Shown here in pieces: positions 38,120 through 51,400 of a DNA stretch of 64,000 bases. Each line of letters begins with the position of its first letter. The stretch's first letter is position 1. The translations under genes and the position numbers were made by a program. This DNA comes from Lingula anatina. Its lineage: Eukaryota; Brachiopoda; Lingulata; Lingulida; Lingulidae. Location of the stretch: positions 192,508-256,507 of the forward strand of contig NW_019774803.1 of assembly GCF_001039355.2 (NCBI RefSeq), written 5' to 3'. Below the pieces are notes generated by a model that worked only from the letters and a program-made list of their open reading frames with translations, was not told the origin of the DNA and searched no databases.

Positions 38120-38385
38120 CTCCCACACAAGCCCCCCTTCCTTATAGCTATTTCTTAGAAACTGTTTACACTCATGTAATTTCACCATGAGATATTCTTT
38201 AAGCATGTGGGCATTAATGAGGAATAAGTGTAAGTAAACATCTGAAGAGAGGAGAAATTTGTCACACACATGGAATTTCCAGTGTTTGGTGTTTGTACAA
38301 TTAATGTGTTTGTACTTTCATGCTCTGAGTTTGCAGCTCTGTAATGTTGATGTCAGGAAGGAAGGTGCTGTAGGTTGGACACTAA

Positions 38386-38642
38386 GGCTTCATTCACATG
38401 CAATGTCTATTTTCTAAATTCTATTTTCTATTCGCACTATCTTATGATCACGGTCTGTGCCCTGAATATCCCGCCGCGTAATTACTGGCAGCGCGAGCCA
38501 GTTACTTATAGTAACTTATAGTAACTGGCTCGCGCTGCCAGTAATTACGCGGCGGGATATTCAGGGCACAGACCATGATCATAAGACATACCGCGAATAG
38601 AAAATAGAATTTAGAAAATAGACATTGCATGTGAATGAAGCC
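38386..38642. mobile_element. Near-perfect palindromic MITE (257 bp) with TAA target duplication
   Basis: Nearly the whole element is one inverted repeat. Arms of about 125 bp begin GGCTTCATTCACATGCAATG and differ at only a handful of positions (an indel around CGCACTATC versus CGCGGTATGTC, and CACGG versus CATGG). The centre is an AGTAACTTATAG repeat. TAA flanks both ends (38383-38385 and 38643-38645). Three-base TWA duplications with GGC/GGG-starting termini are known for PIF/Harbinger-type MITEs, so that superfamily is the likely source. High arm identity suggests a recent insertion or ongoing arm homogenisation. There is no coding capacity. Confidence 0.9.
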
Positions 38643-38681
38643 TAAGAGTACATTAGGGGAATATATGTATGTGTGTGGTTT

Positions 38682-38781
<100 letters not shown>

Positions 38782-41409
38782 ATTAAGAAAGGAAATAATT
38801 ATAGAAAAAAATTTTTTTTTAATATTTATGATGCTGACAAAGGATATGAGATGGAAGCAGCAGAAATCATCCTCTGTAATGGCTGCTATTTGGATCTTAT
38901 TTAGTTAGAAATTAGCGGCCGAAATTAGCAAGGATCCCACCACCTGATATTAGATCTGGACACAGCTGCAAGATTCCCTGTAGACACCAGTAATCCAGGG
39001 GGAAGGGCTCCCATATTTGCAATTCCAGGCCCTGCAAAGGCATAATCATTGGGAATTCATTTATTATACATGTATTGGTGAAATATTTAATTAATAACAC
39101 AGGGAATATGTGTATCTGGGGTGTCTGCCATTTCACCCAGGAGGGGAATTTTTTATCCAAATTATTGACCAATGTTTGTGAACCGACAGAGTGATACACA
39201 TGTATAAGAATGGACAGAGAAGGAGAGGTATCAATAATTCATTTTGTATAAACTTATCCAGTATTTGATAATCGGTAATGCATGTTCAAGTTCTCACATC
39301 TGGAGAGGGCCCAGGTGGAAGAGTTCGCAGGCTAGATGGAATAATAGATACAACATATTGCATAGTTCACTGTAGAATAATTTTTGTTTAAGACAATAAG
39401 CCCGTGTAATTCATTGGAATCAATTTTTAGGTTAATTGGTGAATGATTGGTTGCAGAGAAAAAAGTGCGAGATAACTTTTTTGAGTCAAATTTTTTATTA
39501 TTTAAACATTGTCATAATTTTTTCTTTTTGTATTTTTAAGAAAGCAAGCAGTAATCACTAGAAGTGTGTAGGAGGGAGAGGCCATTTTGAATTGGAAAAG
39601 ACGTTTGCACAGATGTTGTGAATGTTTGCTCTTGCCTAATTAAGGAGTATTCTCTAGAAAAATGCACATCTCAGAATGATTGTTAATTGATAATTTGGTC
39701 AACTTCATAGGCTTCTGCACCTGTAGAGGTTCTCACCAACACTGCAGTACTAAACAAATGCTGGAGGGAAAAGCTGTTGGAAAACTTAAGATGCACATTG
39801 TGCAAGTATTGAAATAACAAGTATATTGTGTGTTTATAATAGAAAGGACAGAAAATAATGATGACCTTTTGCGTGATAGCAAAGACTTATAATGACATCT
39901 CTGCGAAAATGTCTGAAGGATATTATTAACAATTTAAGGTGTTAAAATAGGATAAATTATTCAGGACCCATTCTGTGTAGGTGTACACCTACCTAGGGCT
40001 ATATATGCAGTGGCAGAATAGTTATATATCTTTATTATTAGTTTTTTCTGTCCACATTTGTGTATCAATATGGAATTAAAAAACAAAAGGATGTAACTTC
40101 ATGCCAGGTGTGTCTCTGACACATTCATTAATAAAGGAAGGAGAAGAGAATTGGAAAGCAAACAATAACTTCTAAAGTGGTTATTTCTCAGCATTGGCAG
40201 TTCCTGTTCATTGTATTTTTCTCTCTATGTCATTGAAACTGATGTAATTTACCATATATTAATAATTTCTTCATATATAAATAATTTTTTCAATTTCCAT
40301 TCTCTCCATAGCTCAATACTATTATAATATTTGATGGTAATCAGTAGTTTTGTTTATATTGACATCATTCATCCTCCTCTTCTCTCTATCTCCTGATATT
40401 GCCAAAAATTTAACAAGCTGCCATGGCAACATCCATTTAGCAGAGGGTGTTATGGCAAACTATGGCAGGTTTACAGCAACAAAAGCAAGCACCAGGTACA
40501 GAGACCCCCCCTCCCCCCTTTTGCTTTGCTCCATGGCAATGTGTGTGTTTCATGCTTAATCTCAATTTAGTGTATACAGAATTATACTGAATTATATGGC
40601 AAGGTTTACATGCTAGGTGCTGGGATTTCAATGTGCTTGAAATAGCAGACTATTTTACAGGAGGTTGTGTCTGTTTTATATCTGGTAGGGCTAAAAGGTT
40701 TTCACGGTGATTGAAACATATCTCACTTTGCTTATACAGGGGATATTGTTGGCCATCTGTACTTTTAAAGTTAGTCTCTCTCTCTCTTCTCTCTCTCTCT
40801 CTCTCTCAGTACGCTTCCCACATTTACATATCAAATTATAAAATTTCCAATTCATTCAAAATACAATATAAAGAAAACTCACTGTATACTATATAATATT
40901 AATGAAAATTAAACAAACAAAATCACTTCTGTGCACATTCTTTTCTTAATTAATTCTTTCTTGATAATTGGTAAGTGTTAAAAAATGTTCCCCAAGAAAA
41001 AGTAGTCGATGTTTATAGTGTCACGTTAAGTTACTGCACAGTGACACGTACACACCCCACATGGCTAGGCCATATTGCAGAGTTAAAAAATAACAGTTCT
41101 CTGGATGGTTTTTGTCAATGTTAATTGTTTGTGATGTGCTCTTCATTAATATTATCAAAATCACTATTGATTAGAAAGGGGTAAAAATAGAGAAAACTCA
41201 AAAGGGACAAAATTTTGTGGGATTTTTGTGCAAGTTAATGTGATGGGTCTATGTTTGACAAAATGGTCAGTGTCAAAGCTGTAGGTACTGTTTTCTGGCT
41301 TTGATTTGGGTTACCATTATAGGCAATGAATAAATTTGATTTAATTTTTTTACAATCAAAATGTTTTGGCCTGATAAAGTTACAGACTTACGAGAGGGTG
41401 CAATTTTCT

Positions 41410-41438
41410 CTCTATCTATCTATCTATCTATCTATCTC
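41410..41438. repeat. (TATC)n microsatellite
   Basis: About seven TATC units, followed by looser ATCTAT sequence to about 41480. Confidence 0.9.
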
Positions 41439-42711
41439 TACCCAGCATATATCTATATCTATCAATCTATTGATCTATACAAATACAATATACGTATTTA
41501 AGAGAACAGGTGTGGGAATCTTTATAGTTACGTAACTCAAGTTAACATTCCCTGTATTGATGCACAGGTAGAGTCACAGCTGGGGGACAAGGTAGCCCAC
41601 CTGTGTTCAACCGGCACACCTGTCACAGTGCACCTGGACTCCCATGTTGTGGAACAGCTGAAATGGAAAGAGGGAAGGAAAAGGATGAATGAATGTAAAA
41701 GGGTAGATAAAGAGAAGGAATGCAGTAGAGAGGTAGTAGGGAAGTGTGTGTGCGTGTGTATGTGTGTGTGTGTGTGTCTGACAAAGGGATTAAGCGGGAG
41801 GGGGGGGTGAGTTAGGAAAGAGCATTTCTCGTCTGATAGGTGTCTCTCAAACAGTGGGCTGACATGTATTAAAAGATAAAAAAAAAAGGTGATCGTTTTA
41901 GAACTTACAAGATAACATTGCTAACAGGTCACTAACAGGTTAACATCCTAAGTGAAAGAGAATTTCCTTGTCTAGAAACATGGGAAGAATTTGTCTGAGT
42001 TGGTTGTAAAATTATTTATTTCAACTTTGGAAATAGAAGTTTTATGGTGACACTGGGCTTTGATGGCCCTGCATATCCCTGCCTTTGACTTACTGCATGG
42101 CCAGCTTCACTCAAAGCTTATTAAAAAAAAAAAAGGGGGATCACACAGCCCTATAGTGTCGCCTCCAAGGTAACTTCTGGGCCTTACCTAAGTATGCATC
42201 CGTGTCAGGTGTGCAGGATAAAGTGTGCAAACACACTCTGCTAGCCGCAATCAATTTTTATCCAATATTTATACAGCTAAATTGTTTGTTCATATCTTCA
42301 AAAACCAAAATTCAATGGGACAATTTAGACATGGATCCCTTGGTGTGACAATACCTTAGACCCTGTGTGACCTCTATACAGGCCATTCCATGGTATTTTC
42401 TTCCTCACAACATCTCTTTTGAGGAAACTTTATAAAGCTTTGTCCATTTCTAAATAGACAGAATAAGACCTTGCACCAAGTTAAGTTTAACTTCTTTTGT
42501 ACTAAGTTTGTAAAAAAAGAAGTGAAGGTAACAGTTAAATTTCAAGGGAAAATTCAATGGAGGGAGAAAATATTTTGGAGTGGCTGATACATGTAATCTT
42601 CCTTTCAGTGCAGTTTAAAAGAGGTCAATATTTGACCCGCTGTGTTTGTTTAGTTGTTCAATATGTGTGTGTATTTCAACGGTCAAGTCTGCAGGTAGAC
42701 TGAAGGAGTCA

Positions 42712-42745
42712 AGAATCACGAGAATCACGAATCACGAGAATCACG
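42712..42745. repeat. Short tandem array of AGAATCACG
   Basis: Three AGAATCACG units and one AATCACG unit lie head to tail, then ATTCTG. The 9/7-bp spacing is unlike the dinucleotide repeats elsewhere. Confidence 0.85.
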
Positions 42746-43051
42746 ATTCTGCCTCACGCATTTCTGTCTGTTCAGTTGTTCCATAGTGTAGTTTAGCACC
42801 AGTGCAACTGAGGCAAGAGCAAATAAACAAAATTTTGAAGAAAATATAGAATAATTTGATGGAAAATATTGTGACAGATGGCTGATTTGACATTTGAAAG
42901 TGCACATGTATCTGATCTATGTGTATACAGTGTATGGTGTATGTGAGGAAGTAATAGATCTTTCTTGAAAATTTATATTTGACCTCTATACTGAAATGGT
43001 GGTAACAGATAGAGATTGAAATGTTTAGTACATGAAAAATAAAATAAAATA

Positions 43052-43052
<1 letters not shown>

Positions 43053-43085
<33 letters not shown>

Positions 43086-43113
43086 TATTATTATTATTAT
43101 TATTATTATTATT
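43053..43113. repeat. (AAT)n(ATT)n self-complementary microsatellite
   Basis: About ten AAT units switch directly into about ten ATT units, so the 60-bp tract is its own reverse complement and can form a hairpin or cruciform. Confidence 0.95.
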
Positions 43114-44841
43114 GTCTTTTTCTAGTTTGGAGTACAAAAGTTTTATAAATCATTTCAGTTTATTAATTTCTGTGGAAGGGGTGATTTAAAAAAATGAAGA
43201 AAATATGTATCACTTTTTGAAATCATCTTTTTATGGGAGAGAAAAATAGTGGTCAGTTTGAAAGTCAGTTTCTCTTTCTTTATAAACATAGTCTACTTGC
43301 AGATTATTTGTACATATATATTTTATTTTATTATTATCACAGAAGAAATAGCAAAATAAACCACATGTCAAGAAACATAAATATTATGACCTTATTATAA
43401 TTGCCAATTGATAACAATTACATATGTCAAGATAGGCGAAGGACACAGAATGGATAGAAATGGCCTCTTAAGCATTTCCGATGAGACATGACTATCTATT
43501 GACTTACTAAATCTGGAAACCTGTGGCACTTATTGACATACATTACAGGTGGAACGACACAGGGAAACCTTAGCTGTTTACTCAAATACCTTGATCACTC
43601 CCCTATGTATGTTGTAGCTGTTTTGTGTTGATATAGCTTTGATTCACTTTCTCTGACTTTCATTACGTCATGTGACTTCTCATTTGGATTTTAATGATCA
43701 TTCGCGTGAGTACTTGACTTGGGTCTGTTGGGTAACTGGTGGTCATTTGGCTGGAATGACCCAAGGGGCCTTTTGAAAGGGTGGATCAGGAAGGCTGATA
43801 CTTTGCATGGTTGGACAGGAAATAAAATAGTGACAGTGGGTGATAAAGTTACTGGAAAATATGGATAAAATGGATAAAAGAAAGATAAATTTTTGGAAAA
43901 AATTGTTTTCTCAGAAACTTGTGCTCAAGAAACTAGGATTATGTGCATCTGGTAAGTTTTTTTCATATTTTTTTGTATCAAAAATATTTCATAGTTTTCA
44001 TGCTATTTGAAAAATATGTTTAGGTAATCTGTAAACAGTTATTTAATTGGTTAACATGACTGAATTGAAATAACATTATAGGTGAAAAAGAAACTTGTAA
44101 TTTTCACTAAAATACACAGAACTTTTTGGTTGATTTCTAAAAATGTTAAAAAAACTATATTATAATGCAACGGTTTCATTTTTAATTTTTTTTCTGATGA
44201 AAAGGTTATGTAAATCATAATAAAATGTGTATCAAAAGACAAATAGTGTGAGAAATTTACTTGAAAGTAAAAATTGATACACTTCCACTGAAAAGTAATA
44301 CTTAGAAAACTTGCAACAATCTAGCAAAAATTGCATCCCGAGGTTCTCCTCAGTTCTCTCATTTCCTTTAGTAGTATGTGTGATATTTTAATCTGCCAGA
44401 GATCTGAGTGTTTTCAATGTATGGGTCTATAAGGACCCAGCAGGTTTCAAGCATCTCCACTCATTTCCATTACACATGGGCCCGGCCATTCCACATGCCA
44501 TATACAGCCACACAACTGGATGAATGATATCGAAATTTGGCAATACAGTATCAAGACCAAACTGGAACAGGATAGGGGCCCTGGTTGGTGGCTGGTCAAT
44601 GATTTAGGCCCTCCACATGGTTTGGATTATTGCTTTGCCTAACATTAACTACCTGCATTGAAAACCAACTCCCAGAGCTGTCAGCCGAGGCGCCTCTTAG
44701 ACTGCGGAACATCTGATTTCTTGCACTTCAGTCTGGGCTCCTGCGCCCTCGGCCTGGTATCCATCAACAAAGCACTTTCACATCTGGACCCTGAGAGGAG
44801 GCAGAGTGAGAGGAGGTGGAGAAAGAAGGAAACCAGCCGCC

Positions 44842-45233
44842 CAGTTCCACAGTTAATACATTCACAGGCCTACCCCTTGATTAATTGCTCGTGATTTGGA
44901 GCCGTGGTTTAGAAAAAAAAAAGAAAAGAAATTGCTGCTGGCTTAGTGCATGGGTTGTTTGTGAGCTGAATCAGATATATATATAGAAGTTATTAAGAAT
45001 GAAAAAGTGTTCATAGTAGTGATGATATTTTGAAAGTAAAAAAAAAATGATCAGAACTTTTTCTTCAGTTCTACAATTAATCTGTTCATAGCCCTACTCC
45101 TTCCTTAATTGCTCATGATTTGGAGTCGTTAAGAAAAAAAAAAAGAAATTGTTGCTACTTCAGTTCATGGTTTGTTTGTGAGCTTAATCAGATTTATAGA
45201 ATTTATTGAGAATACGAAATATTGTGAAAGTCC
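44842..45233. repeat. Diverged tandem duplication, period about 224 bp
   Basis: CAGTTCCACAGTTAATA at 44842 matches CAGTTCTACAATTAATC at 45066. Both units continue through TTAATTGCTC.TGATTTGGAG, an A-rich run, GAAATTG.TGCT, GTTTGTTTGTGAGCT.AATCAGAT and a TTATT.AGAAT end. Confidence 0.8.
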
Positions 45234-45902
45234 ATTTAAATTGATAAAAACATTCAGTCCTTAAATTTCATAGAATTGGTTGGTTTATATATAATTGGAC
45301 AATTAAGATATAGTGAAAGTGGACTTGCTTTTGGTCTATTTTGAAATATTACTGAATAAATAAGTATTTAATTACAGAATGTAAAATCTCAACAATTTCA
45401 TACCTTGAAGTTGGTTTTAGAGAAAAATGTCCTTGTTTTAATTAGAAATGATTCAGATTTATCCAGGAAATGGTGATTAATGCCAAGGATAATCCCCTTC
45501 AGTGTATGTGATGTCTGGGATTAATTAGTGTTTATTAATTAGGAATGTTGATGGATAAGGTGTATGTGTTTTATATTATGAAGATGAAAGTAATGGCAAT
45601 TTATGACAGGCGCTGTGAGTGATGTACAGTGCACACAGGCTTGTTTTTTTGAGGGGATTTTTTTTTATCTGTGTGAATTGAAATACTACAGTTATTTATG
45701 GGGCACCTGGATGTTTTTATTATTTCATTATTTACATTCATTTCCCTGAGTTTAAGATCAAGTTGGAAGCTTACCTTTAAAATGAGCAATACTATGCTTT
45801 TTCCAGTAAATGAGTAAGGAACTAGGGGGAAAGTATTTTCTTTGGTTGAGATACGTTGTTTTGTATATCAAAACTCTATAACTCAGGGTGAATACTTCAT
45901 TA

Positions 45903-45909
<7 letters not shown>

Positions 45910-45974
<65 letters not shown>
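45910..45974. repeat. (AT)n microsatellite
   Basis: About 32 AT units. Confidence 0.97.
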
Positions 45975-45977
<3 letters not shown>

Positions 45978-46299
45978 GTGACAGCCATGTTTTATTCATG
46001 CTGAGGAAGGAGCACTGGTAGTGAACAAGGAAGTCAATAAAAGGAAGAAAAATCCTTTAAGTGAAAATAAATTACATTAAGGTTATGAATATCCTGGGGA
46101 TTTCAGATTGTAAAGAAGTATCTTAAAAATCTATAAAGGTCAATTTTAGGGATATGTTATTAAAACAAAAAGACACCCTAAGGGATTTATTTCTATAAAA
46201 AAAGTAACGCTCCTGCGTCTACATCCTGGATTTCCCCATTCTGACATGTGTATAAACTTGAACACACTTTCAGTTCAACAAAAGACACAGGAAAATGAT

Positions 46300-46357
46300 A
46301 AACCGTTCTTCCCATATTTGTATAACTTTNATTCTTCCCATTTGTATAACTTTCAAG
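46300..46357. other. Single N flanked by a duplicated 22-24 bp sequence
   Basis: TTCTTCCCATATTTGTATAAC lies left of the N at 46330 and ATTCTTCCCATTTGTATAAC lies right of it. This is a likely assembly join or unresolved indel. Confidence 0.85.
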
Positions 46358-47244
46358 AAGCAGAAATGTACCGGAATCTGCTTTATTCTCCACCGGCAGT
46401 AGTCCAGCGGGTTAAGGTGAGGACATGCAAATATCAGATAGACCACATTTCTTTATGTGTGAATCTTACAAGTCAGAAGAAAAAATCAATTCTAGGTCTG
46501 GTACTTCATGTATTGTTGTCTCCCTGGAGAGTCTTCTCTTCAAGGAAATTGGTGGGCATTAGGTGAGGCGTAATCAGTGCAAGTCAGGGACTTGTCTGAA
46601 GAAAAAATTGATCGATATTCAGTGCTTTGAGGCGCCATGCATTCACTCCATTTTTGCTAGGTTCATATGTATCAGGAAGGTAAGAGTCAGTTGGCAAGGT
46701 GAGATATAAAGAAAGATGAGAATTTGCTTGGATGGAATTTTTCATTCTGATTCAATAGAAAAATAATTCAATTTTAAACGAGTTGAGCTAATGGTATAAA
46801 AATGGCTTGTAGATTTATCTAAATGTAAGTTCCTGATATTAGTTAGAAAATGTTCTTGATAAGTTGTAGAGGGATAATTTTTTATTACAGAAATAGAGAA
46901 TGTTTTGTAGATTTGAATGTTGTAAGGTTTTTATTAATTATTCAGTGAAGCATTTGATAAAATGAGGATGGTGAAAATTGAAGGTTTCTGTGATAAACCA
47001 TTAACTTGCCCTGCTATATTTGATTGTTAAGTAGATGATATTTCAGATAATATTCAGAAATATTGATTCATATAAAAATGACGTTCAAACCAAAAAATGC
47101 TCATCAGAATATGAAGTTTGATAGACAGTTAAATTACAATAGAGGAAAACATTGATTTTAATCCTTTGGATGCGTGAAAAGTAAGCCTACTAAAAAGATC
47201 AAGAAAAAAAAGACAAGTAATGTTTTGGCACAGTTCCTTTCTAA

Positions 47245-47475
47245 GGGACCATTCACACAAATATTTGGATCAATCTATCTCCCTGGAGAGTCTCACTAAA
47301 TTGCTGTCAACTTGACCAGCTTAAATGTCTGTCACGTCTAGCAAAGCTGTTAGGGGGTAATTATCTTTACCTCCTAGCTGATTCGATAGGCATGACAGAC
47401 ATTTAAGACGGTTACTTGACAGCAATTTAGTGAGACTCCACTAAGATGGATCGATCTAAGCATGGGAACCCAGTC
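47245..47475. mobile_element. Foldback MITE family B, full copy (231 bp) with TAA target duplication
   Basis: Flanked by TAA (47242-47244 and 47476-47478). The left arm GGGACCATTCACACA, GGATCAATCTATC, GAGTCTCACTAAATTGCTG, CAGCTTAAATGTCTGTCACG is mirrored on the right by CATGACAGACATTTAAGACG, CAGCAATTTAGTGAGACTC, GGATCGATC and GGGAACCCAGTC. A partial relative is at 17288. The TAA duplication again suggests a PIF/Harbinger-type source. Confidence 0.85.
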
Positions 47476-47904
47476 TAAAAGTGTGGCAACCTTGGCTCTC
47501 CAGCACAACATAAAAAAAGCCTCTCTCCAGGGAGATTCACGTCATGTGTAGTTGTGGTAGATTTCCTGATAGTATGGCTCTCTTGGGTCCCCAGTAATGA
47601 GAATTACTGCCAAGATGATATTTTCAAGAGGGTAGCTAATCCAGTTTTTGGTCAATTTGCATTTAGTCAGATTATGGAACCGGTAATTTCAAATAAAATT
47701 TCCGGTCATGTCCACTGTCATTGGGATAATTTCAATACATCCAATTAATATTTTTAGGTCCAAGGTTGATTCTGCAGTATTTTTATCTTTCATCTATTCT
47801 GTATGAGAATAAATGATTAACAGTTAAAGATTGATGCTTATTACCTTGTATTAAAAATGGTTAAGATTTATTTAGGTTGTAGGTATGTGTGTGTTTGTGT
47901 GTCC

Positions 47905-47910
47905 ACTGTG

Positions 47911-47945
<35 letters not shown>

Positions 47946-47968
47946 GGGTGTGTGTGAGAGAGAGAGAA
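47905..47968. repeat. (GT)n(GA)n compound microsatellite
   Basis: Imperfect GT tract followed by a short GA tract. Confidence 0.95.
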
Positions 47969-48104
47969 ATTACAACAACTGATGTAACTTTATTTAAAAA
48001 GGTAGAAGGCAGAAATAAATGTACATGTACATGCACAATGTATTTGGCAAAGCAAGGTATTCTTTCTCTTGGGAGTAAAGAGAATTGCACTTGACAGCTT
48101 GGAA

Positions 48105-48145
48105 AAGAGGAAAAATGAAGAGAAAGAATATTTCAGATGTGTTTG

Positions 48146-48214
<69 letters not shown>

Positions 48215-48420
48215 AAAAAGAAGACAGAGGAAGAAAACTGAAAGAAAGAAAATAGATTGAAATAAAGAAAGAAAGATTGAAATAAGGAAAGAAAGGCAAA
48301 ATAGTGAGAGAGAAAGAGTAGAAGAAGTAGAGAACTAAATCAAGCAGAAGAAAAAAAAGAGAAAGGTAAAACAAAATGAGGAAAAAGGAAAAAAGAGAGA
48401 GAGTGGGAGGGGAGGAGGTA
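48105..48420. repeat. Long polypurine tract including (AG)n
   Basis: About 31 AG units at 48149-48211 lie within about 300 bp that is almost wholly A and G on the plus strand (GAAAGAAAG, GAGAGAAAGAG and GGAGGGGAGG types). Ser/Leu/Phe-rich minus-strand frames here are compositional. Confidence 0.9.
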
Positions 48421-51400
48421 CCCATCCATCTGGTTCCTCCACATGTTGTAATGTGGCAGCGTAATTGTTTTCTCAGAGTGGCACATGTGTTAAGTCAGTG
48501 TAGGAAGAGAGTGATAGGCTAAGCTCAGGAGTCCAGATGGCAGTGAAACTGCTGGGGAACATCTGACACTACTAAAAATACTTAACTCACTTCATTGCTG
48601 GACTGGCTGCCGAGGAGACCAGACGCGTTTCTGTGATTCTCGCAGTGAGTTTTCAAGTTGTGATTTTTGTGTTTCGAACCAGGAATGTATCACAGGATTC
48701 AGAAGTGATTTTATACTGATTTGTGTGTGACTTGATTACCCTGAGCTGCTTTCCTTGATGGACTCGCTATAGAGAAGTCTACAATAATTTTAAAACAGGA
48801 TTAAGGCAGATTAGGAAGGGATTAATATCATTTCTGTGTTGTTTTTGCAGAGGATTAGACATAAACCTATTTCTGAGAATACATAAATTTCATTGCCGGG
48901 AATAATTGCAGTGAATGGTCAAGGAGTTGTTTCAAACTTTTCATTTTGAATTGCTGTTACTTAATTTTAACAGCATCAATTAAACTTTTTTTGTTTGTTT
49001 CACACATTGTATGACTTACTGACAGAGGACAGGATACTAAGAAATGAAGAACACAGAAATCTAAGAGGAAATTTTCCTGAAAAAAACTGTCAAGAATTGT
49101 TTTAAGTCAGTAAAGCTGACAAAAAGGGGGAAGAGGAAAAATCTTACAAAAAAGTGAGGTAGCACCATTTGTGTTGCCTGGATAATCAGACTGCCATTAA
49201 ATGAAGTCCGAAATTGTCTTAAAGACTGTATCAAGGCTACAGGAGGAGCGGACAAAATCGCTGATTTGCCTTCGTGATCTATCCAGTAAGTAGACCTACT
49301 TGACACTTGATTATATGAAGAATTAAAGACCGTTTTGGCATCCATTAACAAAGAGGTCATAATCAGGTATTTTCATTGTTGCTGAAGTAATTGATAGGAT
49401 ATAAGGCCAGGTGAAGGTGACAGTGTTTACAGTCTTTGCTTTTTCCAATTAATGTAAGTCAACTGAATAATATAAAGGTCTACATGTATATTCTTTTTGA
49501 ACTTACTCTGTAGTGAAGATTTCATCAAATGCTCTATGGTGAATTACCACATGTTCCAGTTTGAAATTCTTCATGTAGGAACCAAATGATAATTATGTAC
49601 AGCAAGGTGCATTTCACCCTGTTATCAGTCATTATACTTAATTGTGTAACCACACTCCACCTGTGTGATAACAAAACTATTCAGTCAAGGTGTATAATAG
49701 TCAGGACTCTGGAGGTGTCAGCTTTGTTATAACTGCAATATTAGACACTCTCGCACACAGTGTTTTGTTTGTACAACCTGGGCTTTCTAGGCATAAGGAC
49801 ACGAGTCTTTTGTTCAGTGAAGATCAGGTGTTAAATCTTCCCAACAGATTTTCCTTTCAGGTGTTTCATTAAGGCTAATTGGTCGAAGGACAAGTTTAAT
49901 GTGATATGATCTGCTAGGAGGTGATGTTTCAACTGTATTGCTGATCAAAATGTTTTATAGTGCCTTTGTTGGGTTTGAAGATTGTGTGATAACAGGTTCG
50001 ATCACACAGGTTCAGGCTGCTGTACTAGCTAGTACTCATCTTGTGACCAATTTGACTCTTTTCCAGCTTTTGTGGGACTGAAACTTTGGAAAAGAGATTA
50101 AGACAATAATAATGACAAGCAAAATTTGTTTTCATTTCAAGCACGCCTCGTGATTTTTGTGAAGTCTCATGACTTTCGATAAAATGTTTCCGAGTTATCA
50201 TGTGAGAAAAGCACATGATGGGGGGAAAGAAATGATGATCCGTTAAGGAATGCTACTGTTAAAGATGGGAAGAATTTGGAGCACTACAAAGTCATCTGTT
50301 ATAATATATCAGAGAGGGAATGATATAGGATTAACACCTGTTTAAGGTGAGTTCAATGGCCAGAGAGGTCAGAAAATGATGTAATTATTAGTAACTGGAG
50401 AAGTTTGTTTTTTTTCTGCTTCTCTTGGAAACGTATTGATAGTGACAAATGTCATTGGAAAATATTTTATGGAAGTTGTTCATAAAGCACATGGGGTGAA
50501 ACTTCATTATAAACAACACTGGCACATTTCGTACCTTTGTCAGTTTTCTAGATTGATATGCTGTTCATGAATTACAGTTGTAAATTGTGTAATTCACCAT
50601 AAGTATAACTTATGTTTACGGTGATTATTCCATTACTTCAGAAGATTTATAATTTAATTGCATTAATTAAAAAACCCTAATATCAACATCGTTTTGTCAC
50701 AATTAACCCCGCCCATGATACACTCCAACGTCTGCCGGCTTAGAAATCCTGATCTGCGATTGGTTAAATTGGATGAACATTGTGTAATGATTGACAAGAG
50801 AGAGTGTTGGGAGTATTGGTAACATGTGAAACCCATCAGTGTAGGATTTATAGCCGTACATATGCAGTTGATTAGTAAAGCAAACACTTCACCCGCCAGA
50901 CTGGAGCCAGGAGTGACTGCTGTACAGACGCAAGTTATCAAGAACACATTGCTGAGAGTCTCTAGAAACAGAGTACTGAAACTCATTTATACCACTGGTC
51001 CTTATGATTTAATAGCCGCTGACAGGTCCTTACTTGCAATATTATAGCGTTAAAAGTGTGACAAGAATGGAAAAGATGTCAGTTAATCAGTGCATCAATG
51101 ATAATGCAGTTGAAATATCTCTTTTTTTGCCATTTGCAGAATTTATCGAGATACTTATTGCAAGTAAGGATGAATGTAACATGAAGATAACTTCAGATGA
51201 AAACATAAAATAAAATAGTTTTTTATTTTAGCAAATGATAAGTTAAAAAGGTTAAGAAAATATGTTTCATGTGTGGCAGCCATTTTTATAAATAAAAATT
51301 AAAGATCCCCTCTTACTCCTAGGGCAACAAAATTCAACAGCGAACATCAAAAGTGTGGATCTTATCTTCATAACTGCATGTTTTATATTTCTTCAATAAA

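Noticed and set aside
44658-44894. A 78-codon plus-strand frame with Arg/Glu-rich end
   Set aside because: No recognisable motif, no flanking splice signals in phase with the neighbouring exons; better read as complex non-coding DNA.
46385-46430. tRNA-like GTAGTCCAGCGGGTTAAGG
   Set aside because: No cloverleaf can be drawn and no second promoter box is present; it adjoins a suspect assembly join.
50663-51047. Opposed frames, the minus-strand one hydrophobic and Cys-rich
   Set aside because: No domain or homology pattern; both strands open over the same bases. Possibly a conserved non-coding block.
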